Below, in pieces: positions 1 to 5,753 of a stretch of 14,527 bases of DNA (its first letter is position 1; each line of letters begins with the position of its first letter). The notes below the pieces were generated by a model. The model had not been told where the DNA came from and did not search any database. It was given only the letters and a program-made list of their open reading frames with translations. The DNA is from Acidimicrobiia bacterium. Lineage in GTDB: Bacteria > Actinomycetota > Acidimicrobiia > Acidimicrobiales > Ilumatobacteraceae. The position numbers and the translations under genes are program-made. The DNA is taken from NCBI GenBank assembly GCA_030425785.1, contig JAUHYJ010000022.1, positions 1-14,527 on the forward strand, written 5' to 3'.

Positions 1-408
1 ACCGGACTCGAGACCCCGATCGACCGCTGGCAGGACATCGAGTACCACGCGCCCGGCTTCTACCTGCTCCACGTGCGAGTCGCCCCGCACGGTCAGGACC
101 CGGCCGACGACGAGCGGACCGGTACGGCTGCGTACGTCAAGGTGCTCTACGCCGTCACGCCGTGCACCCAGAACTCCACGCTCGACTTCTGGGCGGTGTG
201 CCGCAACTTCGATCTCGACAACACCGAGACCGACGCGTTCTTCGCGAAGATGAACCGCGAGGTCGTGCTGCAGGACGTCGAGGCGCTCGAACTGCTCGAG
301 CAGCGGCTCGCCGAGCAGGAGGCCATGAGTATCACCCCGGTCGAGGTCAGCTTCAAGATCGACACCGGTGGCCTCGCGGCTCGCCGTGTGCTCGCCGACA
401 TGAGCTGA
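1..408 (+). CDS. Rieske-type aromatic ring-hydroxylating oxygenase, large subunit (3' end only)
   Basis: The reading frame is open from base 1 and ends at TGA 406-408, so only the last 135 residues are present and the true start lies upstream of the window. The fragment looks like the C-terminal part of the catalytic domain of Rieske non-heme iron oxygenases (vanillate O-demethylase or phthalate dioxygenase style). It carries the beta strand GFYLLHVRV, a segment reading TPCTQNSTLDFWAVCRNFDL, then NTETDAFFAKMNREVVLQDV and a helical tail. That tail, with an 'F..M...V..QD' pattern, is typical of the region where these enzymes bind a second product. The Rieske 2Fe-2S cluster and the His/His/Asp iron site would be upstream and cannot be checked. 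Family members hydroxylate or demethylate aromatic or steroid-like substrates using electrons from a reductase partner. The substrate is unknown. The nearby SDR and luciferase-like oxidoreductase would fit a catabolic neighbourhood, but that is inference. Confidence 0.7.
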   Translation, partial: TGLETPIDRWQDIEYHAPGFYLLHVRVAPHGQDPADDERTGTAAYVKVLYAVTPCTQNSTLDFWAVCRNFDLDNTETDAFFAKMNREVVLQDVEALELLEQRLAEQEAMSITPVEVSFKIDTGGLAARRVLADMS

Positions 409-455
409 GCGACCCCGGACGTGTCGTCGGCGCCCCTGGCGGGTATGCGCGCCGC

Positions 456-968
456 ATGCAGTCACGCACCCGTAGGCCGACCTTCGCTTTCTTCGTCGTC
501 GCCGGCGCCCTCGCCATGAGCGCATGCGGCGACGACGCACCCGGCACGACCGGCGGCGACGACGATCAGAGCGCCGCCGTCCCGGCGCCGGGCGTGACGT
601 CGTTCACCGATGGCGACTTCGACGGGATCCCGATCCCTCGGGGAGCCACCGAAGCGACGACGCGGACCGAACGTGACGGTGCGGTGTCGCAGTCGTTCAC
701 CGCCACGTCGACGAGTCCGCAGCAGATCATGGACTTCTTCACCGATCAGCTCCCGGCGCTCGGCTGGGAGACGGTCGAGGAGGTTCGCTCCACCGGGACC
801 GACTCGCTCGCCGCCGCGTGGGTACGCGACGACGAACGCGTCGAGGTCTCCGCGCTGCTCGCCCAGGGCATCGACGACGCAGAGTCGCAGTTCAGCGTCG
901 TGCTGCTGCCCGATCGGCAGCCTGGCGAGTCGGTGAACGACGCCGACGATGACGAGTCCGACGACTGA
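456..968 (+). CDS. Small secreted lipoprotein of unknown function
   Basis: This encodes 170 residues from ATG 456. The N-terminus has a basic segment (RTRR), a hydrophobic stretch (FAFFVVAGALAM) and a lipobox ending SAC, so cleavage before Cys24 and lipid anchoring outside the membrane are predicted. The frame stays open further upstream, but only this start places a signal peptide at the N-terminus. After the Cys comes a low-complexity Gly/Asp/Thr linker to about residue 50. A compact domain of about 100 residues follows, with 'IPIPRGA', 'SPQQIMDFFTDQLPALGWE' and 'AAWVRDDERVEVSAL'. That pattern resembles small actinobacterial lipoproteins in which a helix (residues about 85-100) packs on a beta sheet; I do not recognise a named family. 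The C-terminal tail is very acidic (NDADDDESDD). It lies 47 bp after the Rieske gene and converges with the SDR gene. No clear Shine-Dalgarno sequence is visible. Confidence 0.75.
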   Translation: MQSRTRRPTFAFFVVAGALAMSACGDDAPGTTGGDDDQSAAVPAPGVTSFTDGDFDGIPIPRGATEATTRTERDGAVSQSFTATSTSPQQIMDFFTDQLPALGWETVEEVRSTGTDSLAAAWVRDDERVEVSALLAQGIDDAESQFSVVLLPDRQPGESVNDADDDESDD

Positions 969-1003
969 CCCGGATGACCGACCCCGACGACTGACCCGGA
1001 TGA
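958..1003 (+). repeat. Tandem 20-bp direct repeat spanning a stop codon
   Basis: The 20-bp unit CCGACGACTGACCCGGATGA occurs at 958-977 and again, identically, at 984-1003, with a period of 26 bp. The first copy contains the last codons and TGA stop of the lipoprotein gene; the second lies in the intergenic gap before the convergent SDR gene. It looks like a local slippage duplication of the gene's 3' end. The second copy has no coding role that I can see. Confidence 0.8.
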
Positions 1004-1022
1004 ATGACTGAGTGACCGGCGT

Positions 1023-1997
1023 TCAGCCGAGCTCGGCGCCCGAGCGTTCGACGACCCAGTCCCAGAGCTGGGCGCGGCGTTCGGGGGTGTCGCTGCGCGA
1101 CGTGGTCGGCAGTTTGTGGATCGAGCGGATCCGGCGGTCGAGCCAGAACGACCCGTTCCGGGTGAGCGGCTCGTCGTCGGCCGCGAGCCACACGAGGGTG
1201 TCGGCGCCCTGCTCCGCGTCGCGCAGCAGCGGCCCCATCACCTTGCGGAAGCCGGGCAGCGCCGCCTCGACTCCGGGCGTGTCGGCCCAGCCGGGATGCA
1301 TGGCCTGGAACGACACGCCTCGGTCGGGGTACCGCTCGGCCCACATCTCGTTCAGGGTCACCTGGGCGCGCTTGGCACGTGCGTACTGATCGGTGCCGTC
1401 GTACTCGCCGGGCGGCATCTCGAGCTTCGAGACGGTGAGTCCGGCGGCGTACATGCCACCCGACGACATCGTGATCACCCGGCCCGGCGCCGATTCGGCC
1501 AGCCGGTCGAGGAGCAGGCTCGTGAGCAGGAACGGCCCGACGACCTGGCTGGCCACCGTCTGCTCGGTGCCGTCCGGCGCCTCGTGTCGCTCCGCGCTGA
1601 GCGCCCCGGCGTTGTGCACGAGCACGTCGAGACGGGCGTGGTCGGCGAGGACCTGTGCAGCGAGGGCCCGAACCTGGTCGAGGTCGCCGGTGTCGCAGGC
1701 GACCTGGCCGAAACCGTCGTTGCCCGTCAGCTCGACGAGCTCGTCGACGACGTCCTGGTTCCGATCGGCGCTGCGGCCGACGACGATCACCGAGGCGCCG
1801 AGCCGGCCGAACTGCGCGGCCGCGCACTTGCCGAGCCCGGACGTCGCGCCGGTCACGAGGATCACCTTGCCGGTCAGGTCGTAGCGGTCGATGGGGGTCC
1901 ACCCATCGAGCTTGCGGCGCGCGAGGTACCCGAGCTTGGTGAAGCTCGTGACGATCGGGGCCTCGATGACCTTGTCGGCGATGTCTGCGACGTTCAT
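1023..1997 (-). CDS. DHRS12-like short-chain dehydrogenase/reductase
   Basis: This encodes a 324-residue SDR with an N-terminal extension of about 40 residues before the Rossmann fold. The cofactor motif is TGATSGLG (residues 49-56), followed by VVGRS (about 72-76); an Arg after the second strand usually favours NADP(H). Other motifs are NAG (129-131), the catalytic Ser in VITMSSGGM (about 178-179) and YARAK (Tyr205, Lys209). The stretch MHPGWADTPGVEAALPGF followed by 'EQGADTLVWLA' matches, from memory, vertebrate DHRS12 and its bacterial relatives rather than the classical 250-residue SDRs. The substrate of this branch is not established; lipid or retinoid-like alcohols are possible. The ATG start at 1997 is supported by the conserved extension. 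It is divergent from the NTF2-like gene with a 69-bp gap, and convergent with the lipoprotein gene. Confidence 0.88.
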   Translation of the reverse strand: MNVADIADKVIEAPIVTSFTKLGYLARRKLDGWTPIDRYDLTGKVILVTGATSGLGKCAAAQFGRLGASVIVVGRSADRNQDVVDELVELTGNDGFGQVACDTGDLDQVRALAAQVLADHARLDVLVHNAGALSAERHEAPDGTEQTVASQVVGPFLLTSLLLDRLAESAPGRVITMSSGGMYAAGLTVSKLEMPPGEYDGTDQYARAKRAQVTLNEMWAERYPDRGVSFQAMHPGWADTPGVEAALPGFRKVMGPLLRDAEQGADTLVWLAADDEPLTRNGSFWLDRRIRSIHKLPTTSRSDTPERRAQLWDWVVERSGAELG

Positions 1998-2021
1998 GTC
2001 TCTACTCGTTCCCCCTACGAT
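1993..2021 (+). promoter_or_regulatory. Possible promoter for the NTF2-like gene
   Basis: TACGAT at 2016-2021 fits the actinobacterial -10 consensus TANNNT. A weak -35 candidate, TTCATG, sits at 1993-1998 with a 17-nt spacer. It is in the short divergent gap between the SDR and NTF2-like genes and would give a leader of about 40 nt carrying the Shine-Dalgarno sequence of the downstream gene. The -35 match is poor. Confidence 0.3.
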
Positions 2022-2066
2022 CGCCGGTCAACCGCCGGATGCACGGCGCAGCAGAACGGGAGATCG

Positions 2067-2495
2067 ATGGAGCTCACACCCGAACGACGACGACGCCGGC
2101 TGGCCCTGCTGCGCGAGCACATGCAGAGTGAGAACGAGCAGGACTTCGACCGCACGATCGCGACGTTCAGCCATCCCCGCTACGAACTGATCCCGGCCGG
2201 CGAGGTCTACGACGGGTACGACGAGGTGATGGCGTACTACCACCGTGGTCGATCAGTGATCACCGATCAGCGCAACGAGGAGATCGCGATCCACGACGCC
2301 GGTGACGCGATGGTGCTCGAGTTCTGGCTGCGTGGCACGCACCTCGGCGGACCGAACCCCACAGGTCGGTCGTTCGAGGCGAGGATGTGCGCCGTGTTCG
2401 AGTTCGACGACGACGACATGATCACCTGCGAGCGCGTCTACTTCGATCAGCAGACGATCACTCGCCAGTTGCTCGGCGACCAACCGAACGGGTAG
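2067..2495 (+). CDS. SnoaL-like / NTF2-like fold protein
   Basis: This encodes 142 residues. A GGGAG Shine-Dalgarno sequence lies about 5 nt before ATG 2067. The N-terminal helix (ERRRRRLALLREHMQSEN), the segment 'DFDRTIATFSHPRYELIP' and 'VYDGYDEVMAYYHR' form the usual opening of a SnoaL/ester-cyclase-like cone. The pattern is a helix pair followed by the start of the curved sheet. The latter half has 'FWLRGTHLGGPNPTGRSFEARMCAVFEFDDDDMITCERVYFD', with the 'GRSFEA ... FEF ... I..ERVYFD' pattern typical of the polyketide-cyclase-like and ketosteroid-isomerase-like members. The fold hosts enzymes and binding proteins alike, so a reaction cannot be assigned. It is convergent with the luciferase-like oxidoreductase, with only 9 bp between stop codons. 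Its last codons and stop lie inside a perfect palindrome. Confidence 0.85.
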   Translation: MELTPERRRRRLALLREHMQSENEQDFDRTIATFSHPRYELIPAGEVYDGYDEVMAYYHRGRSVITDQRNEEIAIHDAGDAMVLEFWLRGTHLGGPNPTGRSFEARMCAVFEFDDDDMITCERVYFDQQTITRQLLGDQPNG

Positions 2496-2515
2496 TGCCG
2501 GGCACTACCCGTTCG
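2485..2515. terminator. Perfect 31-bp palindrome: probable bidirectional terminator spanning two stop codons
   Basis: Arms of 15 bp (CGAACGGGTAGTGCC and its exact reverse complement) flank a single central G at 2500. The left arm holds the last codons and TAG (2493-2495) of the plus-strand NTF2-like gene. The right arm holds the last codons and TAG (2505-2507) of the minus-strand oxidoreductase. Both proteins therefore end in Asn-Gly. The predicted RNA hairpin is the same in both directions and GC-rich. There is no obvious U-tract, which is common for terminators in high-GC actinobacteria. Confidence 0.7.
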
Positions 2516-3386
2516 CACGCATGGGGGTCATCACCTGTTCGGCGAATCGCAGCGCCGGCTCGGCGTCGAGTGGGTGACCGAAGTCCATGACGAAGTAGCC
2601 GACGCCCTGTCCGACGAGGTGTTCGAGTCGCTCGCGCCAGGCGTCCGAGTCGGCATCGGTCTCGGGGAGGTCGCCGCCGACCGTGACGCAGCACGTGATG
2701 TCGCCCGGGTCGCGTCCGGCGGCCTCGGCCGCGTCGGCGACGATGCCGCGCTTGCGGGCGTAGTCGTCGTCACTGCGGAACGCCGTGTTCCAGATGTCGG
2801 CCTGGCGGCCGACGATCGGCAGCCCGATCTGCTCGCCAGCGCTGCCGATGCAGACCGGCGGGACGACCTCCGGGCGTGGCGTGGCGGCGGCGTCGTCGAT
2901 CGAGAAGTAGGTGCCCTCGAACGTCGGGTGCGCCTCGGTCCACATCAGCCGGCAGATCTGCACGACCTCTTCCAGTTGGCGCAGGCGGGTCGCCGCCGAC
3001 GGGAACTCGTAGCCGTACGAGCGGTACTCGTCCTCGCGCCAGCCGCCGCCGATGCCGAGAATGAACCGATTGCCCGACAACACCTGCAGGGTCGACGCCA
3101 TCTTCGCGGTGAGCGCCGGGTTGCGGTAGCCGTGGCCGAGCACGTGGTGGCACAGGTCGACGGTCGGGAACTTGGCGGCGAGCCACGTGAGGGTCACCCA
3201 CGCCTCGAGGAACCCCTCGGTCTTGTCCGCGTCGAACCCGTAGAAGTGATCGGCGATCCAGACCGAGTCGAAGTGGGGGAGCGCCGTCGGGAGGATGTGC
3301 TCCTCCTGGTACTGCACGATGGGGACGAAGTCGCTACCGGCGTGGCCGGCGACGGGCGAGAGCCATCCGAACTTGACGGGTGTCAT
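2505..3386 (-). CDS. Luciferase-like (LLM class) oxidoreductase, probably F420-dependent
   Basis: This encodes 293 residues, the usual length for this family. It has the TIM-barrel landmarks of bacterial luciferase-like enzymes: 'FDSVWIADHFYG' (residues 39-50), 'HHVLGHGYRNPALTAKMASTLQVLSGNRFILGIGGGW' (80-116) and 'REDEYRSYGYEFP' (117-129). Further along are 'PPVCIGSAGEQIGLPIVGRQADIWN' in the C-terminal half and a closing 'EPALRFAEQVMTPM'. The 'RF.LGIGGGW...E...YG' block is typical of actinobacterial F420-dependent members (from family knowledge); FMN use cannot be excluded from sequence. These enzymes reduce or oxidise diverse small organic substrates, and the substrate here is unknown. ATG 3386 lies 7 nt after a TACGCT box, suggesting a leaderless transcript. 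It lies 29 bp downstream of the acidic small-protein gene on the same strand. Confidence 0.92.
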   Translation of the reverse strand: MTPVKFGWLSPVAGHAGSDFVPIVQYQEEHILPTALPHFDSVWIADHFYGFDADKTEGFLEAWVTLTWLAAKFPTVDLCHHVLGHGYRNPALTAKMASTLQVLSGNRFILGIGGGWREDEYRSYGYEFPSAATRLRQLEEVVQICRLMWTEAHPTFEGTYFSIDDAAATPRPEVVPPVCIGSAGEQIGLPIVGRQADIWNTAFRSDDDYARKRGIVADAAEAAGRDPGDITCCVTVGGDLPETDADSDAWRERLEHLVGQGVGYFVMDFGHPLDAEPALRFAEQVMTPMRANG

Positions 3387-3393
3387 CCCACCG

Positions 3394-3399
3394 AGCGTA
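3394..3399 (-). promoter_or_regulatory. Candidate leaderless -10 box for the LLM oxidoreductase gene
   Basis: On the minus strand TACGCT is followed by exactly 7 nt and then the ATG at 3386. TANNNT with this spacing is the layout of leaderless actinobacterial transcripts, where transcription begins at the start codon. No Shine-Dalgarno sequence or good -35 is visible. The same arrangement recurs before three other transcription-unit starts in this window. Confidence 0.5.
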
Positions 3400-3415
3400 G
3401 GCGACGGCCCGTGGG

Positions 3416-3679
3416 TCAGCGCGGCCCGTCGTCCGACGACGCGATGCGGTGGGCGTGGGCGTCGACCACCGGCAAGGGGCGGTCGCGCTGCTGCCGCTCA
3501 GGTTCGTCGGGCGCGTCGTCCGCAGCGTCGTCGGGGACCTGGATGTGGTCGGGGTCGGGGTTGGGATCGGGCAGATCGTCGCGCTCGGCCTGTTCCTCGA
3601 GCACGTCGTCGACGGTGGGTGGATCGTCGACGGCCGCGTCGTCGACGGGCTCCGCGCCATCAGCGGTGTACTGGCTCAC
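3416..3679 (-). CDS. Highly acidic 87-residue hypothetical protein
   Basis: The GTG start (3677-3679) overlaps the TGA (3676-3678) of the upstream PfpI-like gene as GTGA, so the gene should be translationally coupled to it. The protein is dominated by Asp, Glu, Pro and Ala, with repeated short acidic runs (VDDAAVDDPPTVDDVLEEQ, DLPDPNPDPDHIQVPDD, DDAADDAPDEPERQQ). It ends 'VDAHAHRIASSDDGPR'. It has no hydrophobic core, signal peptide or Cys, and is probably intrinsically disordered. No family is recognised. The strong Asp/Glu bias in just this frame and the exact stop-start overlap argue that it is real. A frame continuing upstream over the PfpI gene is an antisense-style shadow and was not used as the start. 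Confidence 0.65.
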   Translation of the reverse strand: MSQYTADGAEPVDDAAVDDPPTVDDVLEEQAERDDLPDPNPDPDHIQVPDDAADDAPDEPERQQRDRPLPVVDAHAHRIASSDDGPR

Positions 3680-4275
3680 GACCGGACCCCGATGCTCTCG
3701 AGCACGGCGAGCAACTGGTCGTTGAATGCGGGCAGGTCGTCCGGGTTGCGGCTCGTGACGAGCGGTCCGCGGCCGGCCGTGCACACGACGACCTCCTCGT
3801 CGACCCATGTGCCGCCCGCGTTGCGGATGTCGGTCTGGAGGCTCGGCCAGCTGGTGAGCGTCCGTCCGTCCACGACGCCCGCCTCGACGAGCGTCCACGG
3901 CGCGTGGCAGATCGCGGCGATCGGTGTGCCGTTCGCCGCCATCGCCCGCACGAACTCGACGGCGTCGTCGTCGGTGCGGAGCTGGTCGGGGTTGGCGACG
4001 CCACCCGGCAGCACGAGTGCGGCGTAGTCGTTCGGGTCGGCATCCGACGTCGAGACCGTGGCGTCGAAGGTGTCGGCCTTGGTGAGGTGGTCGAAGGCCT
4101 GGACCTCGCCGGTCTTCGGCGCGATCAGCACCGGCGTGGCGCCGGCGCCTTCGAGCGTCTTCCAGGGCTCGGTCAGCTCGATCTGCTCGATGCCCTCGTT
4201 CGCGACGAGCACGGCCACGGTGAGGCCGTCGAGTCGGGTGGAGGACGAATTGGTGGCGGAGTTGGTGGCGGACAT
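3676..4275 (-). CDS. DJ-1/PfpI family protein (type 1 glutamine amidotransferase-like)
   Basis: This encodes 199 residues from ATG 4275, which has AGGAG 4 nt upstream. The frame extends further upstream, but that part crosses the divergent promoter region and lacks homologous character. Key features are '[22 protein letters not shown]' (residues 17-38), '[18 protein letters not shown]' (83-100) and the nucleophile elbow '[10 protein letters not shown]' with Cys123-His124. The next strand has '[28 protein letters not shown]', then '[18 protein letters not shown]'. This is the PfpI/YhbO subgroup, whose members are reported as stress-protective deglycase/protease-like proteins; the exact activity is disputed in the literature. 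The N-terminus carries a small repeat (SATNSATNS). The gene is divergent from maoC (94-bp gap) and heads a probable unit with the acidic small protein. Confidence 0.9.
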   Translation of the reverse strand: MSATNSATNSSSTRLDGLTVAVLVANEGIEQIELTEPWKTLEGAGATPVLIAPKTGEVQAFDHLTKADTFDATVSTSDADPNDYAALVLPGGVANPDQLRTDDDAVEFVRAMAANGTPIAAICHAPWTLVEAGVVDGRTLTSWPSLQTDIRNAGGTWVDEEVVVCTAGRGPLVTSRNPDDLPAFNDQLLAVLESIGVRS

Positions 4276-4356
4276 GATGCTCCTGTCGCGGTCGGGGACG
4301 TACCTGGGGTACCCGGTGCGGTGCCGGTCCAATCGCTCCCGGGGGCATCGGACGTC

Positions 4357-4362
4357 TACGTT
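4357..4362 (+). promoter_or_regulatory. Candidate leaderless -10 box for the MaoC-like gene
   Basis: TACGTT is followed by exactly 7 nt and then ATG 4370. No Shine-Dalgarno sequence is visible in the 20 bp before the start, which supports leaderless transcription. No convincing -35 is seen. It lies in the 94-bp divergent gap shared with the PfpI-like gene. That gap also contains the 8-bp palindrome GGGTACCC at 4307-4314. Confidence 0.5.
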
Positions 4363-4369
4363 GACCCGA

Positions 4370-4846
4370 ATGGATGACACGACGGGCCGGCCGCATTCGG
4401 GCAAGTGGTTCGAGGAGCTGACCCCCGGCCTCGTGATCCAGCATGCGATCCGGCGCACGATCACCGAGGCCGACAACGTGCTGTTCACCTCGATCACGAT
4501 GAACCCGGCGTGGTTGCACCTCGACTTCGACTACGCCGAGCGCGAGACGGAGTTCGGCAAGCCGCTCGTCAACTCGATGCTCACGGTGGCGATGGTGATC
4601 GGGATCAGCGTGCACGAGACGACGCTCGGGACGACGGTCGCCAATCTCGGGTTCAGCGAGGTCGTGTTCCCGGCCCCGCTGTTCCACGGCGACACGCTTC
4701 GCGTCGAGACCGAGGTGATCGACGCTCGCGAGTCGTCGTCGCGGCCGACCCAGGGCATCGTCACGTTCGAGCACCGCGCCTACAACCAGCACGGCACGCT
4801 CGTCTGCAAGGCGGTTCGCGGCGCGCTGATGCACAAGCAGCCGTAG
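4370..4846 (+). CDS. MaoC-type (R)-specific enoyl-CoA hydratase, likely for itaconyl-/3-methylglutaconyl-CoA
   Basis: This encodes 158 residues, a single hot-dog domain. '[46 protein letters not shown]' (residues 11-56) contains the hydratase-2 active-site region. His50 is at the catalytic His position; the usual Asp of the D-x-N-P-x-H pattern appears as 'TMNP', as in the mesaconyl/itaconyl-CoA hydratase branch (from memory). '[19 protein letters not shown]' and '[25 protein letters not shown]' are the family's later blocks. The neighbouring citE-like gene mirrors the Rv2499c-Rv2498c pair of M. tuberculosis. This suggests it hydrates an unsaturated dicarboxylyl-CoA to give the (S)-citramalyl-CoA or (R)-HMG-CoA that the lyase cleaves; this is inference. 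Unusually, it sits on the opposite strand from the rest of the cluster, converging with it. Confidence 0.88.
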   Translation: MDDTTGRPHSGKWFEELTPGLVIQHAIRRTITEADNVLFTSITMNPAWLHLDFDYAERETEFGKPLVNSMLTVAMVIGISVHETTLGTTVANLGFSEVVFPAPLFHGDTLRVETEVIDARESSSRPTQGIVTFEHRAYNQHGTLVCKAVRGALMHKQP

Positions 4847-4886
4847 CCCCTGGGCACGACGTGTCGCAGAGGACGGTCGTCGCGCG

Positions 4887-4901
4887 GCGGGCCGAGCCCG
4901 C
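4887..4901. terminator. Weak hairpin in the maoC/citE convergent gap
   Basis: The 67-bp gap between the convergent maoC-like and citE-like stop codons contains GCGGGC-CGA-GCCCGC, a 6-bp GC stem with a 3-nt loop and no U-tract. It is placed where a bidirectional terminator is expected, but a stem this short is common by chance at this GC content. Confidence 0.3.
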
Positions 4902-4913
4902 AGGCGCCGCTGG

Positions 4914-5753
4914 TCAGTCGGCCTGGGCGACGACGCGGCGGGCCTGGGCGGCGAGTGGCTCGTCGACCATCTGGCCCTCGAAGTCGATCGCCGCGATGCC
5001 GGCGGCGGTGGCGGCGTCGTAGGCGGCGAGCAGCCGTTGGGCGCGCTCGATCTCGGCCTCGGACGGCGTGAACCCGCGGTTGGCGAGCTCGACCTGGCCG
5101 GGATGGATGCAGAGCTTGCCGGCGTAGCCCATGGCGCGGGCCTCGGCGCACTCGCGCTCGAACCGGTCGTCGTCGCGAAAGTCGGTGACGACCTGGTCGA
5201 GCACGGGAACGCCGGCCAACCGGCCGGCGAGCGCGACCTGCTGGCGGGCGTAGACGACCTCGTGGTTCGACGGAGTGCGGACGCCGCCCATGTCGGCGAT
5301 GAAGTCCTCGGCGCCGAAGTAGGCGGCGACGATGCGCGGATGGACGAGCAGCGGACGGGCGTCAGCGACGCCGAGTGCGGTCTCGATGCCGGCGACGATG
5401 CCGAGTTCGGTCAACCCGGCGGCATCGAGCGCGGCGACGACCTCGGTGAGCCCGTCGACCGTCTCGATCTTCGGCACCACCACGGCGGCGAGCTCCGGGA
5501 CGAGCCCGTCGCGGACGTCGTCGGCGAACCACTCGGTCGCGGGCGGGTTGATGCGAACCGTGACGGCGCAGTCGCGGGCCAGACTCGGTGCCAGCTCGCG
5601 AGCGTTCGCCCGGCCCTCGGCCTTGGCGTTCGCCGGCGTCGCGTCCTCGCAGTCGATCACGACGGCGTCGGCGCCTCGACCCGGCAGCTTGGTGAGGAAG
5701 TCGGGCCGGACCGCCGGTGCGAACAGCAGCGACCGCAGGCGGACGACGCTCAC
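4914..5753 (-). CDS. citE: CitE-like beta-hydroxyacyl-CoA lyase (HpcH/HpaI aldolase family)
   Basis: This encodes 279 residues. The GTG start (5751-5753) overlaps the TGA of the upstream dehydrogenase gene as GTGA. It has the CitE TIM-barrel signatures: 'RSLLFAPAVRPDFLTKLPGRGADAVVIDCED' (residues 7-37), Arg67 in 'VRIN', 'VVVPKIE' (91-97), Mg-binding Glu124 in 'AGIETALGV', 'FGAEDFIADMGG' (146-157) and 'GKLCIHPGQV' (212-221). No CitD/CitF partners are present, so it is a stand-alone lyase, not a citrate lyase subunit. In M. tuberculosis the equivalent Rv2498c is reported to cleave (R)-HMG-CoA and (S)-citramalyl-CoA. Its position at the end of the leucine operon suggests the same final step, giving acetyl-CoA plus acetoacetate or pyruvate. 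No conventional HMG-CoA lyase gene is seen here. A longer in-frame extension overlapping the dehydrogenase is an artefact of high GC. Confidence 0.9.
   Translation of the reverse strand: MSVVRLRSLLFAPAVRPDFLTKLPGRGADAVVIDCEDATPANAKAEGRANARELAPSLARDCAVTVRINPPATEWFADDVRDGLVPELAAVVVPKIETVDGLTEVVAALDAAGLTELGIVAGIETALGVADARPLLVHPRIVAAYFGAEDFIADMGGVRTPSNHEVVYARQQVALAGRLAGVPVLDQVVTDFRDDDRFERECAEARAMGYAGKLCIHPGQVELANRGFTPSEAEIERAQRLLAAYDAATAAGIAAIDFEGQMVDEPLAAQARRVVAQAD

Noticed and set aside
4299..4314. GTACC-TGG-GGTAC and GGGTACCC palindromes in the PfpI/maoC gap as an operator
   Set aside because: The arms are only 4-5 bp and overlap one another; at this GC content such short symmetry is expected by chance, so it is mentioned only in passing.
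3680..4834. Long N-terminal extension of the acidic small-protein frame
   Set aside because: The frame runs open over the PfpI and maoC genes, but composition changes abruptly to Arg/His-rich sequence there, and a GTG at the PfpI stop gives a coherent start.
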